A stretch of 64,000 bases of DNA, from positions 46,221,174 to 46,285,173 of the forward strand of contig OZ025250.1 in assembly GCA_964019135.1 (NCBI GenBank), written 5' to 3'. Both the position numbers and the translations under genes were made by a program. Position 1 is the stretch's first letter. Every line of letters begins with the position of its first letter. Of the stretch, positions 49,242 through 61,065 are shown piece after piece. The notes under the pieces are model-generated. The model did not search any database, was not told where the DNA came from, and worked only from the letters and a program-made list of their open reading frames with translations. The DNA is from Arenicola marina. Lineage: Eukaryota > Annelida > Polychaeta > Arenicolidae.

Positions 49242-50737
49242 CGGTTTCCCCGGCCTGCTGCCACCACGGACCGAGGCAGGAAGTTGGTTCTTGGATCATG
49301 CTGCGGAGCTGTTCTCAGACAAACCGGGGGTTTAAAAATGGCTAATCCTCCTGCTGCTGCAGACCGGAAGTCTCTCCGAAAACGAGGCCACGGCAGGCGG
49401 CCAGCCCGCCACAGAGGGCGCTCGTCTCTCCCATGTTGAGCGTTGACATCGTGCTGATGTCTACTCCCTGGTGGGGTGGGGGGTGGGGCATAATGCTGTG
49501 GGAGGGGGGCTGGCGGGCAGGGAGTGAGGGGTGGGAGTGGAAATAGGGGCGTTGAGTCTGGGGAGGAGGAGGTGGGGGGGCGGGGCGGGGCGGGGCAGGT
49601 AGCCCCAGACGGTGATCGAAGAAGGGAAGCAAGGGAAAGACCCAATTATGGTGGGGTTGATTTATTGGCCAATCAGCGGGTCCGTTCTATGGGCCATTTG
49701 GTCCATTCAGGGGGCTTTAATACGGGCTAATGGGGAGGGGATAAAGCCCTTAGACGGGTAAAGAGGCAGTTAGCAGATGCCCGTAATACAGACGCCCGGC
49801 CACCTGTATTGTTGAGTTTATACTGCGTCTACGGGGCAGGGGAGGATTTACGACCATCTATCACCCCCCCTCTCCCCTCCCCCCCCCCCTCTCCGGAGGG
49901 GTTGTTATCCCCCGTACCCACGTGCTATATGGGAACAGCGAGTGCCCACGTGACATCTTACGCTGCAGAGGTGATTGGAGAGAGGGTCGGGAGGGGGGGG
50001 GCACGTAACCCGGGGGTGGGGGAGGGGCACGTAAGCCAGGGGGGTTGGGGGGGGGGGCAGGACCGTGGAACGCGCGTCAGAAATAACCCAAGTGTAGGAT
50101 ACTCTGTGGGACGATCAACGGCAAATCATATCATTCTAATCGTGGTGCCTGGCTGGGCGTCATTCGTCGAATCATTAGCATTATAGGGCCTTTGTGGTTG
50201 CCATTGTTATATCATTGTCCCCATAGGGTCGCTATTTCATGTCGGCGCGCGCCATTGCCACAGCATCGCTCACGTATTACTCACGCCTGTTCACCACCCC
50301 GATCGATCTCGTGGATGATAACACTAACTGAAGGTGGATCCTTCCTCAGTAATAGATGCATTTGCAGATGCATTTGCCCCGTTTAGCCCCGCATGTGCGG
50401 CGGAAAACTAACCAGGAGGACGTGTTTATACATCCATTGTGATGGTAGCCCATGTCTGGGATACGTCAGAGTCGGTGCCCACGCACGGTGACTGGGAACC
50501 GACCAGCCAACGACAGGGACTGGGCTTCAACATCGATTGTCTGCCATTCATATAAATAGAATGCTACGGCTCGCAGAGGTGTCCGATGGAGGGAAGAACG
50601 GACGAATGACGCGACGGACTGACCGACCTTGACCTTGACTCCGTGGTACGGCTTGCAGGCCGCTGGGGGAACCTGTCTGTGAAGTCGCTCCCGAGGGAAG
50701 CCTGCGACCGACACATGTAACGTAATGGTCGACGAGG
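49242..50737. other. Non-coding DNA with G/C runs
   Basis: Mixed GC-rich sequence with G runs near 49575, 49995 and 50050 and a C run near 49880. No gene was recognised; frames of up to 155 codons are proline/glycine-biased artefacts. Confidence 0.4.
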
Positions 50738-51050
50738 GCCGCCCCAATGGTCTAATCGGTAGATACCGTATTGAAAACGCCGCCCCAATGGTCTAGTCTG
50801 TAGATACCGTGTTGAAAACGCCGCCCAATGGTCTAGTCTGTAGATACCGTGTTGAAAAGGCCGCCCCATTGGTCTAGTCGGTAGATACCGTGTTGAAAAG
50901 GACGCCCCAATGGTCTAGTCTGTAGATACCGTGTTGAAAAGGCCGCCCCACTGGTCTAGTCTGTAGATACCGTGTTGAAAAGGACGCCTCAGTGGTCCAA
51001 TTGGTAGATATCGTGTTGAAGAGGCCGCCCCAATGGTCTAGTCGGTAGAT
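50738..51050. repeat. 41-bp minisatellite, about 7.6 copies
   Basis: The unit is GCCGCCCCAATGGTCTAGTC then TGTAGATACCGTGTTGAAAAG, with point variants in each copy. Confidence 0.93.
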
Positions 51051-51289
51051 ACATTCCACATCGATAAATTCTTGATTTCATCTATGTTTGACACCTATCA
51101 GAAGTTCCTGATTAGCTGTGCACCTGTCTCTCACCTGGTGTCTGCTATCAACATTGCTGATATGGCTCAACATCCGTGTCCCTAATAGCTGTTCCAATGT
51201 TGTCTGGACTGGCTCTGTACCTAGTCACATAATGAATGGTTGTCAATCGCGACCGCCGCCCACCATTGGTTGTCCATCGCGGACTGCCC
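51051..51289. other. Unique DNA left of the duplicated block
   Basis: Ordinary sequence, no gene recognised. Confidence 0.4.
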
Positions 51290-51475
51290 ACCCCCTCTCT
51301 CCCACATTTCCTGTCCATCGCCACTGCCCCCCCCCCCTCCCCCACATTGGATGTCCATCGCCACTGCCACCTCCCCCTTCCCCACATTTCCTGTCCATCG
51401 CCACTGCCCCCCCCCCCTCCCCCACATTGATGTCCATCGCCACTGCCGCCCCCACCCCCTCCCCCACATTGGTTG
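51290..51475. repeat. C-rich TGTCCATCGCCACTGCC repeats, about 5 copies
   Basis: TGTCCATCGCCACTGCC alternates with C-rich and CCCACATT spacers. The right part recurs at 54778-54900 after the assembly gap. Confidence 0.85.
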
Positions 51476-52259
51476 CCATTGGCACTGCCACCTCCCCATC
51501 CTCCTACCCACCAGCCCTACGGATGTGGAATGACTTGGCCTCATCTTCTTACTGGAGATTCTGTATTATACCTAGTCGCCTTTGGTCACGTGACGACTAT
51601 AAGGTATATGACACGATCTGAGTGGGATGAGTGACACATGTGCTCCGAGCGCCACCTTGCGGTCGCACAGACTCACTGAGAAACGCGCCGACACCAAAAT
51701 GGCTGGTTCACAACGAGGCAACAACTCCAGACGGGGATATTGATTTTCCAATGAACATTCCGCTGGCCTAAATAATGTATGTGTCTAAGGGAGAGAGAAA
51801 TGGCCAGGCCCCAGACTGCCGTTCACAGCTTGCTTGTAGCCCGCCTCCCACTCTCCCTCCATCCCTGGCTCTCACCCTCTATCTATGGCTTGTCTGACCA
51901 TCTCACAACGACGCACCTCTCCCTCCCGTACCCTCCCTCCTCCCCCCTCGCCTGGCTGACCGGCGCACAACGACCCACCTCTCCCTCCCGTACCCCCCCC
52001 CCCCGCTCCCCTCCTCCCCCTCTCCTGGCTGACCGGTGCACAACGCCCCACCACTCCCGCCTGTACACCTCCCCCCCCCCACCCCGGCCGCCTGCCTTGT
52101 CGTTCAATGACTGTCCGTGTTAGGCAATATTCTGCAGTAACGCTTAAATGATAGGTCGATATAATTCTCTTTATTGCGTCTCCATCTGTATCTGAGGCCA
52201 CTATTGGCTTGATTTGCAAAAAGTGAGACCGCCTCTTTGAAACCAAATTGTGTACACTA

Positions 52260-52455
52260 ACCTTCAACTGGTGTCTCCGAAACCAATATGTCATTGGTTG
52301 ACCCCGCACCTGTGTATGAAACCAATGTCATTGATTGACTTTACACCTGTGTATGAAACCAATATGTCATTGATTTAATTTGCAGCTAGGTCTGAAACCA
52401 ATGTCACTGATTGACTCCGCACCTGTGTCTGAAACCAATATGGTATTGATTGTCA
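52260..52455. repeat. Imperfect GAAACCAATATGTCATTGATTG repeats (short units)
   Basis: About five diverged units of 30-45 bases containing GAAACCAAT followed by TCATTGATTGA. The same series occurs in copy B at about 55690-55885. Confidence 0.75.
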
Positions 52456-52549
52456 TGAAGTGCGACCAACGTTTGAACCAAATTGTCCACGCTCACCTAC
52501 AACTGATGTGTCTAATACCAATTATTTTCGATACCAATTAATTTCTAGT

Positions 52550-53080
52550 AGGAGGAGTGAGTTTATTGAGCAGGCAAGGCCATCAGGCCCAAAGTACATA
52601 CAAACATAACATTGAATTAACGTAAGTAATGTCCACTTTACATTTATTTTAATTTCCGATGGTTTTTAAACAATAACAGTCATAACAGCAAGTCATTTAA
52701 ACTCTAAATAATCGCCTCTGTTTCGTATGGCTCTGTTTCGTATGACAAGTTTTGGGTCGCCTGAGCATGATGTGAAAGACATTATTGTAACAAATTTATA
52801 AAATAGTTGGATGTTTCCAATATGTACTGTCTGTATAATTCTGCCCTAGTTCGAGGTAATATGCACAACAGTAAAACGTGAAATTCGTCTTCAATAACAT
52901 ATATCTGGTGTTGTTCGCATATAGGGCAGATTCTTAATTTTAAAAGTGGACCGTTGTGCCTTCCTTTTTCGATGTATAGGACATGGGCGCCACATCTCAA
53001 GGCGACCAGCGCTTTTCTGTATCTGCTAACATTTAGGTTAAAGATATACCTTGTTTTTCTACATTGGTTCTGTACCAAAA
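52550..53080 (-). mobile_element. LINE 3' fragment (copy A)
   Basis: On the minus strand the frame 53078-52782 encodes YRKALVALRCGAHVLYIEKG, then a cysteine pair CPICEQHQ and IEDEFHVLLLC. This is the post-RT cysteine/histidine region of LINE ORF2, comparable to 23350-23560. About 230 bases of 3' UTR follow and end in AATAAAC near 52574. TACTTTGGGCC...ATGGCCTT in that UTR resembles TACTATGGGCC...ATGACCTT of the other LINE. It is 5'-truncated and lacks RT and endonuclease. Confidence 0.7.
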
Positions 53081-53477
53081 TCTGGTGCCTTTCTCGTTGC
53101 CATGGTCTCTGGGTTTTCTCTGTGCCCGAGCAAGAACATTATTACGCATTTCGCTGATACCTCATTGCAGAATCTGGCTACAGGCTCCGATATGGGAGTT
53201 TCGAATTCATTTTCAGTCACCACGTAGAATTCCGTGTAATAGGAAGATTGCTGGCGAATATTCAGCTTCATCGCGACTGCTAGTGGTTGTTATGGCTATT
53301 ATGCAAGGTGAGCTACATCAAGTACGAGTCAGTTAAGTCATATCCATTATAGGGATAATATATCGAAACAATAGTGAAGCGTTTATACACAATACACTTT
53401 ACATAGCTTATGCAGTCTATTCTTATTACCATGTCATGGTTTCGTAAGAACAATGCACTGCGATTTTTAACTGTTCC

Positions 53478-53566
53478 TCAAATAACTTAAAATTCAGCCT
53501 CAATCCTCAAATAACGTAAATTCAGCCTCAATCCTCAAATAACTTAAAATTCAGCCTCAAACTTTT
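53478..53566. repeat. 28-bp repeat, three copies
   Basis: Units of CTCAAATAACTTAAAATTC plus AGCCTCAAT, the middle copy slightly shortened. Copy B has four units at about 56944-57057. Confidence 0.85.
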
Positions 53567-53763
53567 GCTTTACAAATATACCATGTCACAAAGGATAATG
53601 AAGTTCAATTCTAGTATATCTCCCGTCTGTGAAAAAAATCCCAAATAAAACCTAGGTTACAGGCAGTGAATTTTAATATCTAGTGACTTTTCTGCTAAAG
53701 CGTTGTTTAACTCTTGAATACGTGTACATGCTAGATCAGCGGGTGTGGAAGAACTTAGACGGT

Positions 53764-54508
53764 GTACATGGTTCCCTAGAGGTATACGCGCGCTGTCTGT
53801 CTGTGCATGGTTCCCTGGAAGTATACGCGCGCTATCTGTCTGTGCATGGTTCCCTGGAGGTATACGCGCGCTGTCTGTCCTGTGCATGGTTCCCAGGAGG
53901 TATACGCGCGCTGTCTGTCTGTGCATGATTCCCTAGAGGTATACGCGCGCTGTCTGTCTGTGCATGGTTCCCTGGAGGTATACGCGCGCTGTCTGTCTGT
54001 GCATGGTTCCCTGGAGGTATACGCGCGCTGTCTGTCTGTGCTTGGTTCCTGGAGGTATACGCGCGCTGTCTGTGCATGGTTCCCTGGAGGTATACGCGCG
54101 CTGTCTGTCTGTGCATCGTTCCCTGGAGGTATACGCGCGCTGTCTGTCTGTGCATGGTTCCCTGGAGGTATACGCGCGCTGTCTTTCTGTGCATGGTTCC
54201 CTGGAGGTATACGCGCGCTGTCTGTCTGTGCATGGTTCCCTGGAGGTATACGCGCGCTGTCTGTCTGTGCATGGTTCCCTGGAGGTATACGCGCGCGCTG
54301 TCTGTCTGTGCATGGTTCCCTGGAGGTATACGCGCGCTGTCTGTGCATTGTTCCCTGGAGGTATACGCGCGCTGTCTGTCTGTGCATGGTTCCCTGGAGG
54401 TATACGCGCGCTGTCTGTCTGTGCATGGTTCCCTAGAGGTATACGCGCGCTGTCTGTCTGTGCATGGTTCCCTAGAGGTATACGCCCGCTGTCTGTCTGT
54501 CTGTCTGT
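53764..54508. repeat. 39-bp minisatellite, about 19 copies (copy A)
   Basis: The unit is GTATACGCGCGCTGTCTGTC then TGTGCATGGTTCCCTGGAG. It holds a 12-base alternating purine-pyrimidine stretch, GTATACGCGCGC. Being divisible by 3 it leaves many frames open on both strands; none is credible as protein. Confidence 0.97.
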
Positions 54509-54577
54509 CGCCGGTGTCAGCAGCGACCACAATACCTCGGTCGACCGTGTGGTGTTATATATATGTACGGCCGTGTG

Positions 54578-54777
54578 NNNNNNNNNNNNNNNNNNNNNNN
54601 NNNNNNNNNNNNNNNNNNNNNNNNNNNNNNNNNNNNNNNNNNNNNNNNNNNNNNNNNNNNNNNNNNNNNNNNNNNNNNNNNNNNNNNNNNNNNNNNNNNN
54701 NNNNNNNNNNNNNNNNNNNNNNNNNNNNNNNNNNNNNNNNNNNNNNNNNNNNNNNNNNNNNNNNNNNNNNNNNNNNN
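54578..54777. other. Assembly gap of exactly 200 N
   Basis: A round-number gap flanked on the left by the end of duplicated block A and on the right by the start of block B. Its size is probably a placeholder. Confidence 0.98.
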
Positions 54778-55981
54778 GATGTCCATCGCCACTGCCACCT
54801 CCCCCTTCCCCACATTTCCTGTCCATCGCCACTGCCCCCCCCCCCTCCCCCACATTGGATGTCCTTCGCCACTGCCGCCCCCACCCCCTCCCCCACATTG
54901 GTTGCCATTGGCACTGCCACCTCCCCATCCTCCTACCCACCAGCCCTACGGATGTGGAATGACTTGGCCCTCATCTTCTTACTGGAGATTCTGTATTATA
55001 CCTAGTCGCCTTTGGTCACGTGACGACTATAAGGTATATGACACGATCTGAGTGGGATGAGTGACACATGTGCTCCGAGCGCCACCTTGCGGTCGCACAG
55101 ACTCACTGAGAAACGCGCCGACACCAAAATGGCTGGTTCACAACGAGGCAACAACTCCAGACGGGGATATTGATTTTCCAATGAACATTCCGCTGGCCTA
55201 AATAATGTATGTGTCTAAGGGAGAGAGAAATGGCCAGGCCCCAGACTGCCGTTCACAGCTTGCTTGGTAGCCCGCCTCCCACTCTCCCTCCATCCCTGGC
55301 TCTCACCCTCTATCTATGGCTTGTCTGACCATCTCACAACGACCCACCTCTCCATCCCGTACCCTCCCTCCTCCCCCCTCGCCTGGCTGACCGGCGCACA
55401 ACGACCCACCTCTCCCTCCCGTACCCCCCCCCCCTCCTCCCCTCCTCCCCCTCTCCTGGCTGACCGGCGCACAACGCCCCACCACTCCCGCCTGTACACC
55501 TCCCCCCCCCCACCCCGCCCGCCTGCCTTGTCGTTCAATGACTGTCCGTGTTAGGCAATATTCTGCAGTAACGCTTAAATGATAGGTCGATATAATTCTC
55601 TTTATTGCGTCTCCATCTGTATCTGAGGCCACTATTGGCTTGATTTGCAAAAAGTGAGACCGCCTCTTTGAAACCAAATTGTGTACACTAACCTTCAACT
55701 GGTGTCTCCGAAACCAATATGTCATTGGTTGACCCCGCACCTGTGTATGAAACCAATGTCATTGATTGACTTTACACCTGTGTATGAAACCAATATGTCA
55801 TTGATTTAATTTGCAGCTAGGTCTGAAACCAATGTCACTGATTGACTCCGCACCTGTGTCTGAAACCAATATGGTATTGATTGTCATGAAGTGCGACCAA
55901 CGTTTGAACCAAATTGTCCACGCTCACCTACAACTGATGTGTCTAATACCAATTATTTTCGATACCAATTAATTTCTAGTA

Positions 55982-56513
55982 GGAGGAGTGAGTTTATTGA
56001 GCAGGCAAGGCCATCAGGCCCAAAGTACATACAAACATAACATTGAATTAACGTAAGTAATGTCCACTTTACATTTATTTTTAAATTTCCGATGGGTTTT
56101 GAAACAATAACAGTCATAACAGCAAGTCATTTAAACTCTAAATAATCGCCTCTGTTTCGTATGGCTCTGTTTCGTATGACAAGTTTTGGGTCGCCTGAGC
56201 ATGATGTGAAGACATTATTGTAACAAATTTATAAAATAGTTGGATGTTTCCAATATGTACTGTCTGTATAATTCTGCCCTAGTTCGAGGTAATATGCACA
56301 ACAGTAAAACGTGAAATTCGTCTTCAATAACATATATCTGGTGTTGTTCGCATATAGGGCAGATTCTTAATTTTAAAAGTGGACCGTTGTGACTTCCTTG
56401 TTCGATGTATAGGACATGGGCGCAACATCTCAAGGCGACCAGCGCTTTTCTGTATCTGCTAACATTTAGGTTAAAGATATACCTTGTTTTTCTACATTGG
56501 TTCTGTACCAAAA
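55982..56513 (-). mobile_element. LINE 3' fragment (copy B)
   Basis: Same LINE end as at 52550-53080, with a few substitutions (for example EQGSHN in place of EKGRHN). It belongs to the duplicated block and is not an independent insertion. Confidence 0.7.
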
Positions 56514-56943
56514 TCTGGTGCCTTTCTCGTTGCCATGGTCTCTGCGTTTTCTCTGTGCCCGACCAAGAACATTATTACGCATTTCGCTGATACCTCATTA
56601 CAGAATCTGGCTACAGGCTCCGATATGGGAGTTTCGAATTCATTTTCCGCGATGAATAATTGAACTAGTGTTTTTTACGAAGTCACCACGTAGAATTCCG
56701 TGTAATAGGAAGATTGCTGGCGAATATTCAGCCTTCATCGCGACTGCTAGTGGTTGTTATGGCTATTATGCAAGGTGAGCTACATCAAGTACGAGTCAGT
56801 TAAGTCATATACATTATAGGGATAATATATCGAAACAATAGTGAAGCGTTTATACACAATACACTTTACATAGCTTATGCAGTCTATTCTTATTACCATG
56901 TCATGGTTTCGTAAGAACAATGCACTGCGATTTTTAGCTGTTC

Positions 56944-57060
56944 CTCAAATAACTTAAAATTCAGCCTCAATCCTCAAATAACTTAAAATTCAGCCTCAAT
57001 CCTCAAATAACTTAAAATTCAGCCTCAATCCTCAAATAACTTAAAATTCAGCCTCAAACT
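56944..57060. repeat. 28-bp repeat, four copies (copy B)
   Basis: Same unit as 53478-53566, with one extra copy. Confidence 0.85.
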
Positions 57061-57259
57061 TTTGCTTTACAAATATACCATGTCACAAAGGATAATGAAG
57101 TTCAATTCTAGTATATCTCCCGTCTGGTGAAAAAAATCCCAAATAAAACCTAGGTTACAGGCAGTGAATTTTAATATCTAGTGACTTTTCTGCTAAAGCG
57201 TTGTTTAACTCTTGAATACGTGTACATGCTAGATCAGCGGGTGTGGAAGAACTTAGACG

Positions 57260-58670
57260 GTGTACATGGTTCCCTAGAGGTATACGCGCGCTGTCTTTCT
57301 GTGCATGGTTCCCTGGAGGTATACGCGCGCTGTCTGTCTGTGCATGGTTCTCTGGAGGTATACGCGCGCTGTCTGTTTGTGCATGGTTCCCTGGAGGTAT
57401 ATGCGCGCTGTCTGTACATGGTTCCCTGGAGGTATACGCGCGCTGTCTGTCTGTGCATGGTTCCCTAGAGGTATAACGCGCGCTGTCTGTCTGTGCATGG
57501 TTCCCTGGAAGTATACGCGCGCTATCTGTCTGTGTATGGTTCCCTGGAGGTATACGCGCGCTGTCTGTCTGTGCATGCTTCCCTGGAGGTATACGCGCGC
57601 TGTCTGAATGTGCATGGTTCCCTGGAGGTATACGCGCACTGTCTGTCTGTGCATGGTTCCCTGGAGGTATACGCGCGCTGTCTGTCTGTGCATTGTTCCC
57701 TGGAGGTATACGCGCACTGTCTGTCTGTGCATGGTTCCCTGGAGGTATACGCGCGCTGTCTGTCTGTGCATGGTTCCCTGGAGGTGTACGCGCGCTGTCT
57801 GTCTGTGCATGGTTCCCTGGCGGTATACGCGCGCTGTCTGTCTGTGCATGGTTCCCTGGAGGTATACGCGCGCTGTCTGTCTGTGCATGGTTCCCTGGAG
57901 GTATACGCGCGCTGTCTTTCTGTGCATGGTTCCCTGGAGGTATACGCGCGCTGTCTGTCTGTGCATGGTTCCCTGGAGGTATACGCGCGCTGTCTGTCAG
58001 TGCATGGTTCCCTGGAGGTAAACGCGCGCTGTCTGTCTGTGCATGGTTCCCTGGAGGTATACGCGCGCTGTCTGTCTGTGCATGGTTCCCTGGAAGTATA
58101 CGCGCGCTGTCTGCCTGTGCATGGTTCCCTGGAGGTATACGCGCGCTGTCTGTCTGTGCATGGTTCCCTGGAGGTATACGCGCGCTGTCTGTCTGTGCAT
58201 GGTTCCCTGGAGGTATACGCGCGCTGTCTGTCTGTGCATGGTTCCCTGGAGGTATACGCGCGCTGTCTGTCTGTGCATGGTTCCCTGGAGGTATACGCGC
58301 GCTGTCGGTCTGTGCATGGTTCCCTGGAGGTATACGCGCGCTGTCTTTCTGTGCATGGTTCCCTGGAGGTATACGCGCGCTGTCTGTCTGTGCATGGTTC
58401 CCTGGAGGTATACGCGCGCTGTCTGTCTGTGCATGGTTCCCTGGAGGTATACGCGCGCGCTGTCTGTCTGTGCATGGTTCCCTGGAGGTATACGCGCGCT
58501 GTCTGTGCATTGTTCCCTGGAGGTATACGCGCGCTGTCTGTCTGTGCATGGTTCCCTGGAGGTATACGCGCGCTGTCTGTCTGTGCATGGTTCCCTGGAG
58601 GTATACGCGCGCTGTCTGTCTGTGCATGGTTCCCTAGAGGTATACGCCCGCTGTCTGTCTGTCTGTCTGT
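57260..58670. repeat. 39-bp minisatellite, about 36 copies (copy B)
   Basis: Same unit as at 53764. The last units (one with an extra CG, then a short unit with GCATTGTTCCC) are in the same order as at the end of copy A, so the length difference lies inside the array. Confidence 0.97.
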
Positions 58671-58738
58671 CGCCGGTGTCAGCAGCGACCACAATACCTC
58701 GGTCGACCGTGTGGTGTTATATATATGTACGGCCGTGT

Positions 58739-59409
58739 GTTCTCTTACCAGCGTCCTTCAAATTAACCTGTCTCACACTATGTGTTGGTAATTGGCGGGA
58801 TCCGTTTAGGGTGATTTGTCAGACGTTCAGACAATATATATACAGGCGTACCATACTCCCCAAGCAGCAAGCGAGCCCCCCCTCCTCCCCCAGCTATCCC
58901 CCCACCCCAGCCACCCATAACGACCCACTGTGTCTGCTCGGCGTAGGTCTCTCTGTGCCACAGTAACTTACATGTGCAGCCCCCTCCCCGTCCCCTCCCC
59001 ACGCAACACCCGTCAGCACAGTCTGTAATCGGCGGGTTAATCACCTATTTGCTATTAATGTGTATGCGACGTGCTACCCCCTCCCCGCACCCACCCGCCT
59101 ACCCCCACTCCGCCCCCCCCCTCATCCCTTCCGCCCTGTCTACCCCGTCGCTGAGCCGGCCCGCCCCGCTATGATAACCCTCACCCCGCGCCGAGACGCG
59201 TGCGGTCTGCAGTCTTCCTGGGTTCGGTACAATCGGGGTGTACCGCCAACATGTGGGTCAAACATTGCAGGGGAAAAAAGAACGGCTCTTTTTATTTTTT
59301 GTCCTCACCCCACTCTCCACTCGTGTTGGTGGACGTCCGGTTTACAACCGGTGCGTGTGCAATTTCAATACCGTCTACCTCGTACCGGGCTGAAGCCGTT
59401 GGTATGTCT
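58739..59409. other. Unique non-coding DNA
   Basis: C-rich in places (58875-58915, 59075-59130). No gene was recognised. Confidence 0.4.
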
Positions 59410-59898
59410 TGACGGCGGCTGACGGCGGGGCTGATAGCAGGGAGGGCGGCTGACGGCGGGGCTGATAGCAGGGAGGGCGGCTGACGGCGGGGCTGATAGC
59501 AGGGAGGGCGGCTGACGGCGGGCTGATAGCAGGGAGGGCGGCTGACGGCGGGGCTGATAGCAGGGAGGGCGGCTGACGGCGGGGCTGATAGCAGGGTGGG
59601 CGGCTGACGGCGGGGCTGATAGCAGGGAGGGCGGCTGACGGCGGGGCTGATAGCAGGGAGGGTGGCTGACGGCGGGCTGATAGCAGGGAGGGCGGCTGAC
59701 GGCGGGGCTGATAGCAGGGAGGGCGGCTGACGGCGGGGCTGATAGCAGGGAGAGCGGCTGACGGCGGGGCTGATAGCAGGGTGGGCGGCTGACGGCGGGG
59801 CTGATAGCAGGGATGGTGGCTGACGGCGGGGCTGATAGCAGGGAGGGCGGCTGACGGCGGGGCTGATAGCAGGGAGGGCGGCTGACGGCGGGGCTGAT
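59410..59898. repeat. 31-bp GC-rich minisatellite, about 16 copies
   Basis: The unit is GGCTGACGGCGGGGCTGATA then GCAGGGAGGGC; two units lack one G or so. It passes directly into the next, unrelated array. Confidence 0.96.
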
Positions 59899-60998
59899 AG
59901 GTCAGGGCTTCCTCTCCGTGACTTGACCCCAACGGGTCAGGGCTTCCTCTCCGTGACCTGACTCCAACAGGTCAGGGCTTCCTCTCCGTGACCTGACCCC
60001 AACAGGTCAGGACTTCCTCTCCGTGACCTGACTCCAACAGGTCAGGACTTCCTCTCCGTGACCTGACCCCAACAGGTCAGGGCTTCCACTCCGTGACCTG
60101 ACCCCAGCAGGTCAGGGCTTCCTCTCCGTGACCTGACCCCAAAAGGTCAGGGGTTCCTCTCCGTGACCTGACCCCAACAGGTCAGGGCTTCCTCTCCGTG
60201 ACTTGACCCCAACGGGTCAGGGCTTCCTCTCCGTGACCTGACTCCAACAGGTCAGGGCTTCCTCTCCGTGACCTGACCCCAACAGGTCAGGACTTCCTCT
60301 CCGTGACCTGACTCCAACAGGTCAGGACTTCCTCTCCGTGACCTGACCCCAACAGGTCAGGGCTTCCACTCCGTGACCTGACCCCAGCAGGTCAGGGCTT
60401 CCTCTCCGTGACCTGACCCCAAAAGGTCAGGGCTTCCTCTCCGTGACCTGACCCCAGCAGGTCAGGGCTTCCTCTCCGTGACCTGACCCCAACAGGTCAG
60501 GGGTTCCTCTCCGTGACCCCAACAGGTCAGGGGTTCCTCTCCGTGACCCCAACAGGTCAGGGGTTCCTCTCCGTGACCTGACCCCAACAGGTATGGGGTT
60601 TCTCTCCGTGACCTGACCCCAACAGGTCGGGGGTTCCTCTCCGTGACCTGACCCCAACAGGTCAGGGCTTCCTCTCCGTGACCTGACCCCAACAGGTCAG
60701 AGCTTCCTCTCCGTGACCTGACCCCAACAGGTCAGGGCTTCCTCTCCGTGACCTGACCCCAACAGATCAGGGGTTCCTCTCCGTGACCTGACCCCAACAG
60801 GTCAGGGCTTCCTCTCCGTGACCTGACCCCAACAGGGCAGGGGTTCCTCTCCGTGACCTGACCCCAACAGGTCAGGGCTTCCTCTCCGTGACCTGACCCC
60901 AGCAGGTCAGGGCTTCCTCTCCGTGACCTGACCCCAGCAGGTCAGGGCTTCCTCTCCGTGACCTGACCCCAACAGGTCAGGGGTTCCTCTCCATGACC
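59899..60998. repeat. 35-bp minisatellite with AGGTCA/TGACCT half-sites, about 31 copies
   Basis: The unit is GGTCAGGGCTTCCTCTCCGT then GACCTGACCCCAACA. Each carries AGGTCA on both strands (AGGTCA and TGACCT), giving GGTCAGG...CCTGACC arms. A run of eight variant units at 59899-60178 is repeated in the same order at 60179-60458, a 280-bp block duplication. A few units near 60510-60560 are 28 bp. Confidence 0.97.
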
Positions 60999-61065
60999 TG
61001 GTCTGGGCTGTGCTGTTTGATCCTCTAAGGCCAATCCCCGTATGGTGTGACACTGGGACACCCCC
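60999..61065. other. Short unique spacer
   Basis: About 70 bases between two arrays; no feature seen. Confidence 0.5.

Larger units (their letters stand above)
51350..54577. other. Duplicated block, copy A
   Basis: From 51350 the sequence corresponds base for base, with rare substitutions and small indels, to copy B from 54778. It ends at the N gap inside TACGGCCGTGTG, the point at which copy B continues into unique DNA at 58739. Copy A has 19 units of the 39-bp array against 36 in copy B. Confidence 0.9.
54778..58738. other. Duplicated block, copy B
   Basis: Begins at the equivalent of 51350 and follows copy A to the end of the 39-bp array, then continues into unique sequence. Differences include scattered substitutions, an insertion of about 36 bases near 56649, one extra 28-bp unit and 17 more 39-bp units. 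Confidence 0.9.

Noticed and set aside
51872-55740. Minus-strand 145-codon frame present in both duplicated blocks
   Set aside because: Its presence twice follows from the block duplication; half of it is a glycine/arginine-rich artefact of C runs and no domain is visible.
53776-58966. Open frames of 200-490 codons on both strands near the 39-bp arrays
   Set aside because: Repeat artefacts; some even run through the N gap.
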